DNA of 64,000 nucleotides, taken from Streptomyces californicus (GTDB lineage Bacteria > Actinomycetota > Actinomycetes > Streptomycetales > Streptomycetaceae). Every line of letters begins with the position of its first letter. The first letter of the stretch is position 1. The notes under the pieces are model-generated. The model worked only from the letters and a program-made list of their open reading frames with translations, searched no databases and was not told the origin of the DNA. Where the stretch lies: the NCBI RefSeq assembly GCF_000717645.1, contig NZ_JNZZ01000015.1, forward strand, positions 108,121-172,120. The letters are read 5' to 3'. Shown in pieces: positions 17,501 to 26,008 of the stretch. The position numbers and the translations under genes were made by a program.

Positions 17501-18928
17501 GGAGTTGACCATCACGCCCTCCGACTCGGCCCAGAGCGCGGCGGGCAGCACGATGTCGGCGTGCGCGTTGGTCTCGGTTTCCGCGAACACGTCCTGGGTG
17601 ACGACGAGTTCGGCCGCTTCGAGCCCCGCGACGACGGTACGGCGGTTGGCGACGGAGGCGACCGGGTTGGTGCAGATGATCCAGCACGCCTTGATCGCGC
17701 CGTCGGCCATGCGCCGGAACATGTCCACGGTCCCGCCGCCGGAGCCGTCGGTTCGCAGGGTGCCGGGTTCGATCCCCCACAGCTCCTCGGTGAAGGCGCG
17801 GTCCTCGTCGTCGAGGAGCGACCGCTGGCCGGGCAGTCCGGGACCCATGTAGCCCATCTCGCGGCCGCCCATGGCGTTGGGCTGGCCGGTGAGCGAGAAC
17901 GGGCCGCTGCCGGGGCGGCAGATCGCCCCGGTCGCCAGGTGGAGGTTGATCAGCGCGTTGGTGTTCCAGGTGCCGTGGGTGGACTGGTTGAGCCCCATCG
18001 TCCAGCAGCTCGTCCACGCGCCCGCCTCGCCGATCCAGCGGGCCGCCTGCCGGATGTCGTCCTCCGGGATGCCGGTGGTCTCCGCGACCGCGGCGGGCGG
18101 GTAGTCGCGGAGGAAGGCGGGCATCCGCTCCCAGCCCTCGGTGTGCTCGGCGATGAACTCCGGGTCGGTGTGCCCGTTCTCGACGAGGAGGTGCAGCAGT
18201 CCGTTGAGCAGGGCCAGGTCGGTGCCGGGCCGGATCCGCAGGTACAGATCGGCCTTGTCGGCGGTGGCGTTGCGCCGGGGGTCGACGACGATGAGCTTCG
18301 CGCCCGCCTTCACGCGTTCCATCATCCGCAGGAAGAGGACAGGGTGGCAGTCGGCCATGTTGGCGCCGGTGACGAGGAAGACGTCGGCGTGGGCGAAGTC
18401 GTCGTACGAGCCGGGAGGGCCGTCCGCGCCGAGGGACAGCTTGTAGCCGCTGCCCGCGCTCGCCATGCAGAGACGGGAGTTGGACTCGACGGCGGTGGTC
18501 CGGATGAAGCCCTTGGCCAGCTTGTTGGCGAGGTACTGCGCCTCCAGCGACATCTGCCCGGAGACGTAGAGGGCGATCGCGTCCGGGCCGTGGGCGTCCA
18601 GCACGGACCGCAGCCGGCGCGCGGTCTCGGCGATGGCGTCGTCCCGGCCGAGCGGGACGGGCCGCTCGCCGCGCTCGGGGCGGGCCAGGGCGGTGGTCAG
18701 CCGGCCGGGGGCGGCGAGGAGGTCGGCGCCGGTCGCCCCCTTGGTGCAGAGCCGGCCGGCGTTGGACGGGTGGTCCTTGTCGCCCGACGCCTTGACGACG
18801 GTGCGGCGGCCGTCGGGTCCGGTGGCGACGTCGAGGACGATCCCGCAGCCGACGCCGCAGTACGAGCAGACCGTACGCACCCTGTCGGCGGTGCCGGCGT
18901 CCGGCGGCGGGGTCGTCGGCGCGGTCAT
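14531..18928 (-). CDS. Assimilatory nitrate reductase-flavoprotein (NasA-CysJ) fusion
   Basis: A 1465-residue fusion. The N-terminus (1-740) is a molybdopterin oxidoreductase: an N-terminal 4Fe-4S site (C21, C24, C28, C61 with K63), the Mo-ligand C154 in SRLCMASA, and a C-terminal dinucleotide-binding domain. Residues about 745-825 form a collagen-like linker of more than 20 Gly-X-X triplets. A flavodoxin domain follows (about 905-1050, [16 protein letters not shown]), then FAD- and NADP-binding domains ([28 protein letters not shown]), ending in the CysJ-type C-terminal Tyr. It should pass electrons from NADPH through FAD and FMN to nitrate. The ATG at 18928 has GGAGGG. Confidence 0.93.
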   Translation of the reverse strand: MTAPTTPPPDAGTADRVRTVCSYCGVGCGIVLDVATGPDGRRTVVKASGDKDHPSNAGRLCTKGATGADLLAAPGRLTTALARPERGERPVPLGRDDAIAETARRLRSVLDAHGPDAIALYVSGQMSLEAQYLANKLAKGFIRTTAVESNSRLCMASAGSGYKLSLGADGPPGSYDDFAHADVFLVTGANMADCHPVLFLRMMERVKAGAKLIVVDPRRNATADKADLYLRIRPGTDLALLNGLLHLLVENGHTDPEFIAEHTEGWERMPAFLRDYPPAAVAETTGIPEDDIRQAARWIGEAGAWTSCWTMGLNQSTHGTWNTNALINLHLATGAICRPGSGPFSLTGQPNAMGGREMGYMGPGLPGQRSLLDDEDRAFTEELWGIEPGTLRTDGSGGGTVDMFRRMADGAIKACWIICTNPVASVANRRTVVAGLEAAELVVTQDVFAETETNAHADIVLPAALWAESEGVMVNSERTLTLSRRAVDPPGEAWPDWRIIAEVARAMGYEDAFAYTSAEEVFAEITRAWNPRTGYDLRGVTYERLRATPVQWPAADAGGPARNPVRYRNDGVSQELTVRPDGSVPRLAFPLPGGRAVFHARPQLPPAEMPDEDFPYLLNTGRLQHQWHTLTKTAKIGKLNRLDPGPFIEVHPDDAAALGLTEGDGVEAASRRGRAVLPARITDRVRAGECFAPFHWNDLFGEYLAVNAVTNDAVDPISFQPELKACAVRLTKVAAPVVRPAPATTDRTGPACHTGAAGLVGPAGLAGAAGLVGSAGHPGATGPTGRTGRAGTAGPTGLAGRTESAGLTGPADRAVPAGLTGLADALGLPETAPPVLTDPERRYLAGFLAGLGARPAGTPVLPAGAPFAPDHALWVNGMLAGAHSRLPEPSGPGTAPAPPESAPEKPGGRPVVVLWASQTGNAEEVAATAARTLAAEGYRTTLLGMDDGPPGTLPSQADLLVVTSTFGDGDAPDNGSGFWKSLNAPDSPRLEGVRYAVLALGDSTYDDFCGHGRRLDERFGELGAERLVPRTDCEPEYEQPFEQWLKEVRAALEATTPEGAAAPEATPEASTATALAPPPPLPPLAEKRPSRPSRAAPVTARLTGNRLLSLPGASKEVRAFTIDTRHSDAPLTYTAGDALGVQPLNCPGLVAEWLAVTGLDAAAEVDVPGHGTVALDEALHRHLDITRITPDLLRLVAERTGDRTLRKLLRPDNKGERDRWAWGRQAVDVLAEHPVRATAATWAEALGPLRPRLYSIASSPLADPHRVRLTVSVIRYGNRLGQIRKGVASTYLADAAPGSPLPVFVQRNDRFGPPADPAVPVIMIGPGTGVAPFLGFLEERRALGHSGANWLFFGEQHRATDFYFRDELDALHRTGTLTRLDTAFSRDQRAKVYVQDRMREHGAQLWSWLRDGAHLYVCGDASRMAKDVDRALRDIAVAHGGLEPDAAAAQVKQLASDRRYVRDVY

Positions 18929-19079
18929 GGCGGCCCTCCGGGGGCGGGCGTTCCCGAAGGAGCGCGGGTCGGGCGGCGGTCGCTCCCGAACCTAGGAAGG
19001 GCCCGTTACCCGGGGATGACACCGGGCGGGCGGCGGCTGTTACGTCGGCTGCACACCGGCCGGAAGCCCCTGGTGAGGC

Positions 19080-19177
19080 CCGGGAGAGCGGTGGCGTCCG
19101 GGGAGCGTCCGGCGGACCAGGGGTCGGGCCGGGACAGCGGTGGTGTCCGCGAAGTATCCGGCGGATCGGGGATCGGG
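19080..19177. repeat. Tandem 49-bp direct repeat
   Basis: Two directly abutting 49-bp units (19080-19128, 19129-19177) match at about 40 of 49 positions. They lie in the 414-bp intergenic region between the divergent nitrate reductase and methyltransferase genes, about 165 bp before the latter's start. Nothing else in this interval is recognisable. Confidence 0.75.
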
Positions 19178-19342
19178 CCCGGTCGGCGCGCCGGGCCAGG
19201 GAGCGGGCCCGGTCGGGGTCCGCCGGACACGCCCGGGGCTTCTCCGTCGCGTACCGGGATGTCTGCGGGAACCCCCCGCCCGCGCCGGCCGACTACTGGA
19301 GGGACGGCAGACAGCTCCTGGCCCGTGAGGAGACCGCACGGC

Positions 19343-20083
19343 ATGCACTGGTACGAGGACGACGCGCTCTGGTCCGATTTCGCCCCGACGATGTTCCCGC
19401 CCGCGCGGGCCGAGTCGGCGGCCGCCCTGGTCGACGGCTCGCCGCTGCTGGACTTCCCGCCCGGTACGAGAGTGCTGGACCTGTGCTGCGGGCCGGGGCT
19501 CTTCGTGGTGCCGCTGGCCGCCCGGGGGTACGAGGTGACGGGCGTCGACCTGTCCCCCTCGATGCTGGAGAGGGCCCGCGCCGCCTGCGACGCGGCGGGG
19601 GCGAAGGCCCGGCTGGAACGCGCCGACATGCTCACGTACCGGGAGCCGGAAGCCTTCGACGTGGTGCTGAACGTCTTCACCTCCTTCGGCTACTTCGAGG
19701 CCGCCGAGGACAACCTCCGGGTGCTGCGCAACGCCCGCGAGAGCCTCGCGCCGGGCGGCAGGCTCCTGGTGGACGTGATGGGCAAGGAGGTGCTGGCGGG
19801 CTGGATCGGCCGGCCCAAGGCGGTCGATCTGCCGGACGGCTCCTACGTCGTCCAGCGCGACACCGTCCTCGACAGCTGGCGGCGGCTGCGCACGGACTGG
19901 ACGCTGGTGCGCGGCACGACGGCGCGGACGGCGTCCATCACCTCCTGGCTCTACTCGGCGGCCGAACTGCACGCCCTGTTCGAAGAGGCGGGCTTCACCG
20001 ACGTGGAGTGCTTCGGCGGGTTCGACGCCTCCGGGTACGACCAGGACTCGGACCGGCTCGTCGTCCGGGGGCGACGCCCGTGA
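19343..20083 (+). CDS. Class I SAM-dependent methyltransferase
   Basis: A 246-residue class I methyltransferase. Motif I is VLDLCCGPGLFVVPLA (about 47-62), the acidic ribose-binding residue is in VTGVDLSPSMLERAR, and the post-I strand is RADMLTYREPEAFDVVLNVF. The C-terminal FEEAGFTDVECFGGFD segment is typical of small-molecule or amino-acid methyltransferases. The ATG at 19343 has GAGGAG upstream, and the much longer open frame through this region is antisense of nitrate reductase. It is the first gene of a four-gene operon and overlaps the next gene by GTGA, implying translational coupling. Confidence 0.87.
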   Translation: MHWYEDDALWSDFAPTMFPPARAESAAALVDGSPLLDFPPGTRVLDLCCGPGLFVVPLAARGYEVTGVDLSPSMLERARAACDAAGAKARLERADMLTYREPEAFDVVLNVFTSFGYFEAAEDNLRVLRNARESLAPGGRLLVDVMGKEVLAGWIGRPKAVDLPDGSYVVQRDTVLDSWRRLRTDWTLVRGTTARTASITSWLYSAAELHALFEEAGFTDVECFGGFDASGYDQDSDRLVVRGRRP

Positions 20084-21390
20084 GGGCCGGGACGGGCCCC
20101 CGCCCGCACGCCGCGCCCGACAGCACCCGGCCCCGCTTCACCCCGGCGCTCCGGGATGCGCCGGAACCCCGGGACCCCGGCCTCCGGGCCGCCCCCGCAC
20201 CGATCCACGAACACATCACCGACGCCGTGAAGGCCCCGGACCTGATCCGGCTGACCGGCGACGTCGTCCTCGCCCGCTTCGAGACGATGAAGGTGTACGC
20301 GGCGCTCGGCGCGGTCCGCTCGCTGCTGCGCCGGGGCCGGGTGGTGCCCGGGCAGACCCTGGTGGACAGCTCCAGCGGGATCTACGCGCTGGCCCTCGCC
20401 ATGGCCTGCCACCGCTACGGACTGCGCTGCCGCATCGTCGCCTCCACCACCGTGGACGCCACCATGCGGGCGCAGTTGGAGATCCTCGGGGCGACGGTCG
20501 ACGCGATGCCGCCCTCGCGGAGCCTGCGCCTGGACCAGGAGGCGCGTGTACGCCACGTGCGCCGGCTGCTGGCCGAACGGCCGGACTTTTACTGGATGCG
20601 GCAGTACCACGACAGCGTCCACCACGAGGGCTACCGGGAGTTCGCGGAGCTGCTGTCCGGGGCGCTGCCGGAGGGCCCGCTGACCGTGGTCGGCGCGGTG
20701 GGCACCGGCGCCTCGACCGGTGGACTGGCCCGCGCGCTGCGGGAGTCGGGGCGGCCGGTGCGGCTGGTGGGCATCCAGCCGTTCGGCAGCGTGACGTTCG
20801 GGAGCGAGCGGTTCGAGGACCCCGAGGCGATCATCGCGGGCATCGGCAGCTCGATCCCGTTCGGGAACGTCCGTCACGAGCTGTACGACACCGTCCACTG
20901 GCTCGACTTCCGCCATGCGATGGCCGGGGCCGTCGGACTGCTGCGCGACCACGCCGTGTTCGCGGGTCTGTCCACCGGCGCGGCCCACCTCGCGGCGGGC
21001 TGGGAGGCGGCCCGCGACCCCGGGCGGCTGCATCTGGTGCTGGGCGCCGACACCGGACACCGTTACGCGGAGCGGGTGTTCGCCCGCCACACCGAGGCGC
21101 TGGACCCGGCCGGGCTGCGGCCCCGGACCATCGTCTCACCGGACGATCTGCGGCCGCCGTGGTCCGTGATGGAGTGGGCGGGACGCGCCGCTCCCCGGGC
21201 CGCGCGGACCGCCGAGGGCGACGGGGCCGCCGAGGAGGACGCGACCGTAGCAGGCGGCGCGGCCGCTGGAGCCGACGCCCGGACAAGCGCCGAGGGCGAC
21301 GACGTCACGCCCGGGAGCCCTGGCCCCTCCCCCTCAACGCCCTCCCCCGTACCGCCGTCCCCCTCACCGACCGTGGAGCTGCTGCCATGA
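20080..21390 (+). CDS. PLP-dependent cysteine synthase-family enzyme
   Basis: A 436-residue fold-type II PLP enzyme. The Schiff-base lysine is K71 in RFETMKVYAA. The cofactor strand is VDSSSGIYALALA (95-107). The phosphate-binding loop is VGTGASTGG (207-215). It resembles the cysteine synthase/SbnA-like group more than true CysK, because the CysK substrate loop TSGNTG is changed to SSSGIYA. Such enzymes make beta-substituted alanines, for example diaminopropionate, or perform beta-eliminations. The last 70 residues are Ala/Gly/Pro/Ser low complexity, unusual for the family. GTG 20080 overlaps the previous stop, and its own stop overlaps the next ATG. Confidence 0.83.
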   Translation: MRAGTGPRPHAAPDSTRPRFTPALRDAPEPRDPGLRAAPAPIHEHITDAVKAPDLIRLTGDVVLARFETMKVYAALGAVRSLLRRGRVVPGQTLVDSSSGIYALALAMACHRYGLRCRIVASTTVDATMRAQLEILGATVDAMPPSRSLRLDQEARVRHVRRLLAERPDFYWMRQYHDSVHHEGYREFAELLSGALPEGPLTVVGAVGTGASTGGLARALRESGRPVRLVGIQPFGSVTFGSERFEDPEAIIAGIGSSIPFGNVRHELYDTVHWLDFRHAMAGAVGLLRDHAVFAGLSTGAAHLAAGWEAARDPGRLHLVLGADTGHRYAERVFARHTEALDPAGLRPRTIVSPDDLRPPWSVMEWAGRAAPRAARTAEGDGAAEEDATVAGGAAAGADARTSAEGDDVTPGSPGPSPSTPSPVPPSPSPTVELLP

Positions 21391-22610
21391 CGATCGCCGC
21401 ACTGGAGTCCCTCTCCTTCGGCCTGGGCCGGATGGCGGAGGCCGCCGCCGGGGCGGGGCACCGGCTGTCCCTGCTGACCCGCGACCGCTCCGTCTACCGG
21501 CACGAGCTGGCGGTCCTGCCGCCGGACGCGCTGGACGTCGTGGACGTGGACACGGACGACCCCGGGGCCGTCCGCCGGGCACTGGCCGCCGTGCCGGACC
21601 TGGCCGGGCTGATCAACACGACGGACACCTGGAGCGTGCCGGCCGCGGAGCTGGCCGCCGCCCTGGGGCTGCCGGGCGCCGATCCCGCGTCCGTACGGCT
21701 GCTGCGCGACAAGCGCCGGGTCCGGGAGGCGCTGCACGCACACGGGTTGAGCCGCGGCACGGCCGTGTCCGTCCCGCCGGGTCCCGAAGGCGCCGGGGAG
21801 GTGCTGCGGGCGGTGGGGCTGCCCGCGGTCCTGAAGGACTCGGCGGGCACCTCCTCGCGTGACGTCTGGATCGCGCACGACGAGGAAGCACTGCACCGGG
21901 CACTGGCAGAGGCGGGTGAACAACGGCTGGCGGGCGGGCTGTTCGCCGAGGCGTTCCTCGCCGGGCCGCTGTACAGCGCGGAGACCCTCAGCTGGGACGG
22001 GACCACGCGACTGCTCGGAGTGCTGAGCCGGCAGACGTCCCGGGCCTCGGTGGTACGGGAGGAGGCGGCGGCGTTCCCGGTGGCTCTGCCCTCGGCGGAA
22101 CGGGCCGGGATCGAGGCGTGGGTGGGCCGGGTCCTGGCGGTGGCCGGGCACGAACGGGGCTTCGCCCACGTGGAGTTCATCCTGACGGCGGACGGCCCGG
22201 AGCTGGTGGAGATCAACCGCAGGATCGGCGGGGCGCTGGTCGGCGAGGTGCTGTGCCGGACGCTGCGGACCAACGTCTACACGGCCATGGTGGACGAGGC
22301 GCTGGGCCGCCGCCCGGCGCTGCTGGACGCCCCGCTCGTCGCCGAGGGGCCGGCGTACGGCTTCGTCCTCGTCTACGCCGAACGGCCCGGGGTGCTCAAG
22401 GGCTGGCTCGGCCTCGACGAACTCGCGGCGTTCCCCGGGGCGGTGGAGTGGTTCCCGGTCCGCGTTCCGGGCGAGAGCGTCACGCACGTGGGAGATCAGC
22501 GCGGCTGTACGGGGATGGTGCTGGCGGAGGGGGCGACGGCGGAGCTGGCGCAGCACCGGGCGTGGAGCGCGGCCGTCCGGGTCCGCCCGGTCGTCGCCGA
22601 CGCGGTGTGA
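21387..22610 (+). CDS. ATP-grasp ligase
   Basis: A 407-residue ATP-grasp protein. The N-terminal pre-ATP-grasp Rossmann-like half (1-100) precedes RLLRDKRRVREALHAHGL. The central lid lies around LPAVLKDSAGTSSRDVWI, the nucleotide-binding K being in VLKDS. The Mg-binding EINRRIGG motif follows after FAHVEFIL, which is diagnostic. Relatives join an amino acid carboxylate to an amine (L-amino-acid ligase/carnosine synthase type). With the PLP enzyme upstream this suggests formation of a dipeptide or amide from an unusual amino acid. The ATG at 21387 overlaps the upstream stop by ATGA. Confidence 0.88.
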   Translation: MTIAALESLSFGLGRMAEAAAGAGHRLSLLTRDRSVYRHELAVLPPDALDVVDVDTDDPGAVRRALAAVPDLAGLINTTDTWSVPAAELAAALGLPGADPASVRLLRDKRRVREALHAHGLSRGTAVSVPPGPEGAGEVLRAVGLPAVLKDSAGTSSRDVWIAHDEEALHRALAEAGEQRLAGGLFAEAFLAGPLYSAETLSWDGTTRLLGVLSRQTSRASVVREEAAAFPVALPSAERAGIEAWVGRVLAVAGHERGFAHVEFILTADGPELVEINRRIGGALVGEVLCRTLRTNVYTAMVDEALGRRPALLDAPLVAEGPAYGFVLVYAERPGVLKGWLGLDELAAFPGAVEWFPVRVPGESVTHVGDQRGCTGMVLAEGATAELAQHRAWSAAVRVRPVVADAV

Positions 22611-22620
22611 GGCCGGACGG

Positions 22621-24087
22621 ATGAGCCCCAGCCGGCCGAAGGGGGCTCCGGAGGCCGGGGTCGGCCCGGTCCGGCGGTGGGGGAAGGGGCGTGGCGACGC
22701 CGGGCGTACGCCGCTGAGCGGGGCCCAACGGGCGCTGCTGGCAGCCTCGTTCCTGATCACGCTGGGCAGCTTCGCCGTGCTGCCGTACATGTCGGTGCTG
22801 CTGCACCGGCGTCTGGGGCTGGGGCTCGGCGCGGTCGGCTTCGTGCTCGCCGTCGCCTCGCTGATCCAGTTCGCCGGCGGTGTGGTCGCGGGGCCGGTGG
22901 CCGGGCGGATCGGGTTGCGGCGGGCGATGCTGCTGGCGTTGGCGCTGCGTACGGCGGGGTTCGCCGCGTTCGTCCCCGGGCTGGGCAGCCCTGCTCTGGC
23001 GGTCGGGGCGTTGCTGCTGGTGTCGGCGGGTGCGGCGCTGTATCTCCCGGCCAACAAGGCGTACTTGGTGGACGGCGCGTCCGAGGCGGCCCGCCCCCGG
23101 CTGCTGTCGGCGAGCGGTTCGGCGTTCAACGCGGGCATGGCGCTGGGCCCTCCGGCCGCCGCGCCTCTCGTCATGGGATCGCCCGGGGCGCTGTTCGCGT
23201 GCGTCACCGTGCTGTTCGCGCTCGTCGGAGCGGGGCACGCGCTGCTGCCGCGCGAGGGGTCGGGGGGCGGAGCGGGCGGGCGTTCCGCCCCCGCACCGTC
23301 GGTGTCGGCCGGTGCCCCGCTGACGCCGCCCCCCGCCCCACTGACGCCGACTGCCACCCCAGCGACGCCGGCCGGCGCACCGCCGACGCCGACCGCCGTC
23401 GCGCCGATGCCGGGCGCCTCCCTGCCGGCCCGGGGCGGCGGTGAACGGCGGGACCGCGTCCCGGGCGGGGCCGCGACGGCCGCGGCCCCGGTCCGCGACC
23501 GCCTCACGGCGTCCCCCGGGCTCTCGCCGTTCGTGGTGACCGTGCTGAGCGTGTACGCGTTCATGTTCTTCCAGCACTACCTGGCCCTGTACGCGGTCCC
23601 CCGCACGTCGGCGGGGTTCTACGGGGCGGTGCTGACGGGGTACGCGGCCCTCCTCGTCGTCGCGCAGCCACTGCTGGCGGAACGCGTCGCCGCGCTGGGC
23701 TATCCGGCGGCGCAGTGGTGGGGTTTCGGCGCGATGGCGGCCGGCATGGCGGCGATCGGGGCCGGCGGGCACGCGGGGATCGCGGTGGGCGCGGTGCTGC
23801 TGTGCCTCGGCGAGATCGTGCTCTTCCTGAAGAACGACCTGGAGGCCCTGGCCCGTTCCACGGCCGCCCCGGCGAGCGTGTTCGGGCGGCAGCGGCTGGC
23901 GGCGGGCATCGGCGCGTTCGGCGCCGCCGTGGTGGGCGGCCAGCTGTACGGGGCGGCGGAGACGGCGGGCTCGGCACGCGGGTTCTGGGTGGCGGTCGGC
24001 CTCCAGTGCCTGCTGCTGCCGGTGTTCCTGCTGCTCCGCCGCCGTACCGCCCGGGACCCCGAGGAGTCCCGGGCGGCCGCGCCTTAA
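22621..24087 (+). CDS. MFS transporter, probable product exporter
   Basis: A 488-residue major facilitator with about 12 predicted helices in two halves. They are separated by an unusually long Pro/Ala/Thr-rich cytoplasmic loop (about 215-295). The loop between helices 2 and 3 carries GRIGLRRAM, the motif A position. It starts 10 bp after the ATP-grasp gene and is the last gene of the operon, so export of the pathway product is the natural inference. Its 3' end overlaps the convergent sigma factor gene by 4 nt. Confidence 0.87.
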   Translation: MSPSRPKGAPEAGVGPVRRWGKGRGDAGRTPLSGAQRALLAASFLITLGSFAVLPYMSVLLHRRLGLGLGAVGFVLAVASLIQFAGGVVAGPVAGRIGLRRAMLLALALRTAGFAAFVPGLGSPALAVGALLLVSAGAALYLPANKAYLVDGASEAARPRLLSASGSAFNAGMALGPPAAAPLVMGSPGALFACVTVLFALVGAGHALLPREGSGGGAGGRSAPAPSVSAGAPLTPPPAPLTPTATPATPAGAPPTPTAVAPMPGASLPARGGGERRDRVPGGAATAAAPVRDRLTASPGLSPFVVTVLSVYAFMFFQHYLALYAVPRTSAGFYGAVLTGYAALLVVAQPLLAERVAALGYPAAQWWGFGAMAAGMAAIGAGGHAGIAVGAVLLCLGEIVLFLKNDLEALARSTAAPASVFGRQRLAAGIGAFGAAVVGGQLYGAAETAGSARGFWVAVGLQCLLLPVFLLLRRRTARDPEESRAAAP

Positions 24088-24926
24088 CCGGCCCCGGGCC
24101 CGCCCTCCTCCGGCTCCGCCCGCCACTGCCCCGCCAGTTCGCGGCGGGCGCGCGCCACGCGGGAGCGCACCGTGCCGACCGGGCAGCCCGCGGTGGCCGC
24201 GGCCTCCGCGTAGGAGGCGCCCAGCAGTTGGGTGAGGACGAACGCCTGGCGGCGGGCCGGGTCAAGTCGGCGCAGGGCGTCCAGCACCGCGGCGTACTCC
24301 TCGAATCCGGGCAGGTGGCGGGGCTGGGCCCGTTCCGCGGCCGTCTGCCAGTCCGCGGTGTCGGCGGTCCGGGGGCGTACGGCGGCGGCCCGGTGCCGGT
24401 CGATGACGACGCGCCGTGCGATCGACATCAGCCAGGTACGGGCGCAGGAACGCCCCGCGAACCGGGCCAGTCCGCTCATCGCCCGCAGGTAGGTCTCCTG
24501 CGCCAGGTCGTCGGCCCCGGGGGCGTCGGAGCTGAGGTAGGTGACGAACCGGCGGACGTCCTCGTAGGTCGCCCGGACGAACCGGTCGGCGGCCTCCCGG
24601 TCGCCGCCACCCGCCGCCAGCGCCCAGTCGGTGATCTGCCCGTCGTTCCGCCGGGCGGCCGGACCCCTGGAGCTGTCGGAACTCCTGGGGCCGTCAGGAC
24701 CCCGGGAGCCGGGCTGCACCCGGGAGCCGTCAGGGCCTTTGAGGCCGGGCGGGGCTCCGGAGGCGTCCGGGACCCTCGGGCCGGGCGGACGGGTGTCGGC
24801 CGGGTGGGCTCCGCGCTGGCGGGGGCCGGGCGGACGGAGTCCGGCCGGCCGGGGCGCGGCCGCGGGGGCGGGAGGAGTCGGCGCGGGCGGCGCCGGTTCC
24901 GGTCGTACGGGAACAGCTGGTTTCAC
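24084..24926 (-). CDS. ECF-type RNA polymerase sigma factor
   Basis: A 280-residue sigma-70-family protein. Residues 1-95 are a Pro/Gly/Arg-rich extension of low complexity, unusual for an ECF factor. Region 2 follows (FVRATYEDVRRFVTYL ... ADDLAQETYLRAM, then ARTWLMSIARRVVIDRHR). Region 4 is VLTQLLGASYAEAAATAG with recognition helix VGTVRSRVARARRELA. GTG 24926 is supported by AAGGA about 6 nt upstream. No anti-sigma gene with a zinc-binding HXXXCXXC is adjacent. The His-rich membrane protein upstream in the same orientation is the only candidate partner. Confidence 0.88.
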   Translation of the reverse strand: MKPAVPVRPEPAPPAPTPPAPAAAPRPAGLRPPGPRQRGAHPADTRPPGPRVPDASGAPPGLKGPDGSRVQPGSRGPDGPRSSDSSRGPAARRNDGQITDWALAAGGGDREAADRFVRATYEDVRRFVTYLSSDAPGADDLAQETYLRAMSGLARFAGRSCARTWLMSIARRVVIDRHRAAAVRPRTADTADWQTAAERAQPRHLPGFEEYAAVLDALRRLDPARRQAFVLTQLLGASYAEAAATAGCPVGTVRSRVARARRELAGQWRAEPEEGGPGAG

Positions 24927-25033
24927 GGTGGTCCTTCGCGTCCTCGCGGAGCCGGGGCGGCGAGCGCCCGGCTCCGTACACCGGTCGCGGGCGGTCGCGC
25001 GGAGCGACGGGCCCGGGAGGCCGGCGTGCCGGT

Positions 25034-25059
25034 CACGGGTGTGCGCGGGCACACCCGTG
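25034..25059 (-). terminator. Hairpin between the membrane protein and sigma genes
   Basis: A perfect 10-bp inverted repeat (25034-25043 and 25050-25059) with a 6-nt loop, 38 bp after the membrane protein stop. It may attenuate read-through into the sigma gene. Confidence 0.55.
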
Positions 25060-25096
25060 CAGCCTCCGGCGCATGGCGGCCGGAGAGCGTGGATGG

Positions 25097-25771
25097 TCAG
25101 CGGAAGCGGAGGGAGAGCGGTGGCCCGCGCCGGGAGATGGCATGCAGGGCGAGCGGGTCCCGCCGCCGGCGGCTGCGCCGGGGACGGGTCCGCCGGCGGG
25201 CGGGCCGGGCCGGGGCGGACGGTGTCGCGAACCACAGGCGCCAGGCCGTCCGGAGCGGGGCCCGGACGAACAGCACCAGACAGCGGGCCAGCCGGGCGAG
25301 GGCGACCTCGCCGCGCCACAGCCACCAGCCGCAGACCAGCCCCGCCAGCGCGTGGGCGGCGGCCATGCCGAGGGTGAACGCCGCACCGTCGAAGGCCGAC
25401 AGGAGCCCCATCAGGTCGAACGGGCCGCCGACAGCGGCCTGGTGGGCGGAGTGGTTCATCGCTCCCATCGCATGACGCCCACCGCCCGCACCGTGCCCAC
25501 CGTGCCCGCCCGGCAGCCGGGGCCCGGCGAAGGAGAAAAAGGCGTGCAGCCCCAACTGGCCGAGCACATGCGCCGATACGGTCACCGGGGCATTCCGCCG
25601 CCGCGCCCCGAGCCACCACCCGGCCCCGCACACCGGAATCAGCGCCGCGCCCTGGACGAGCAGGGGCAGGGGCGCGCCGGACATCAGCGCGTGCCCGAGT
25701 CCGGACACGGCGACGCACACCACCGCGAAGAGCGCGGTGCGTCCGAGTCGGAGTGCGGTTCCGGCTCCCAT
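25097..25771 (-). CDS. His-rich polytopic membrane protein
   Basis: A 224-residue protein of unknown function with about five hydrophobic helices (about 8-25, 33-52, 63-80, 115-145 and following). Between helices 3 and 4 an outward loop is rich in His and Gly (GGHGGHGAGGGRHAMGAMNH). That composition is typical of copper- or other metal-handling membrane proteins in actinobacteria. The tail after residue 190 is strongly Arg-rich. It lies upstream of the ECF sigma gene and is divergent from the ferric-reductase-like gene, so a metal-responsive group is plausible. No catalytic motif is seen. Confidence 0.68.
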   Translation of the reverse strand: MGAGTALRLGRTALFAVVCVAVSGLGHALMSGAPLPLLVQGAALIPVCGAGWWLGARRRNAPVTVSAHVLGQLGLHAFFSFAGPRLPGGHGGHGAGGGRHAMGAMNHSAHQAAVGGPFDLMGLLSAFDGAAFTLGMAAAHALAGLVCGWWLWRGEVALARLARCLVLFVRAPLRTAWRLWFATPSAPARPARRRTRPRRSRRRRDPLALHAISRRGPPLSLRFR

Positions 25772-25864
25772 GGGGCCATCGTGCCAGCAGCCCCCACGCG
25801 GGAGAGAAGGGCATCAGATGCCGACACAAAGGGAGTTGGCCCCGTTTGCACCACCAACCCTCGA

Positions 25865-25880
25865 CGTGATCCACATCACA
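25865..25880. promoter_or_regulatory. Possible Crp/Fnr-like operator
   Basis: CGTGATCCACATCACA resembles the TGTGA-N6-TCACA palindrome, with 4/5 and 5/5 half-site matches. It lies about 130 bp before the ferric-reductase-like start and 95 bp before the divergent membrane protein start. Sequence match only. Confidence 0.3.
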
Positions 25881-26008
25881 TCACCTGTGCGGGAACTTTC
25901 CCTCTCCCCCGCCCGACTGCTCCAACAACGCGCCTGCACCAGCCTCGTGGCCCGCGGCCGCCGCACACGCCCCACCCGCCGTTACCGCCCCCGCACCGAA
26001 GAGGCCGC

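Noticed and set aside
16976..19342. Very long plus-strand open frame (789 codons) upstream of the methyltransferase
   Set aside because: It is antisense to the nitrate reductase and its divergent promoter region. The protein is Arg/Gly/Val-rich noise and only the last 246 codons show a family.
21063..24126. Long minus-strand frames across the ATP-grasp and MFS genes
   Set aside because: They are composition-driven shadows with no motifs. The plus-strand frames contain ATP-grasp and MFS signatures and overlapping starts and stops.
24084..25874. A 596-residue sigma factor using the full open frame
   Set aside because: The upstream half is antisense or shadow of the His-rich membrane protein. 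A GTG with AAGGA at 24926 gives a plausible N-terminus.
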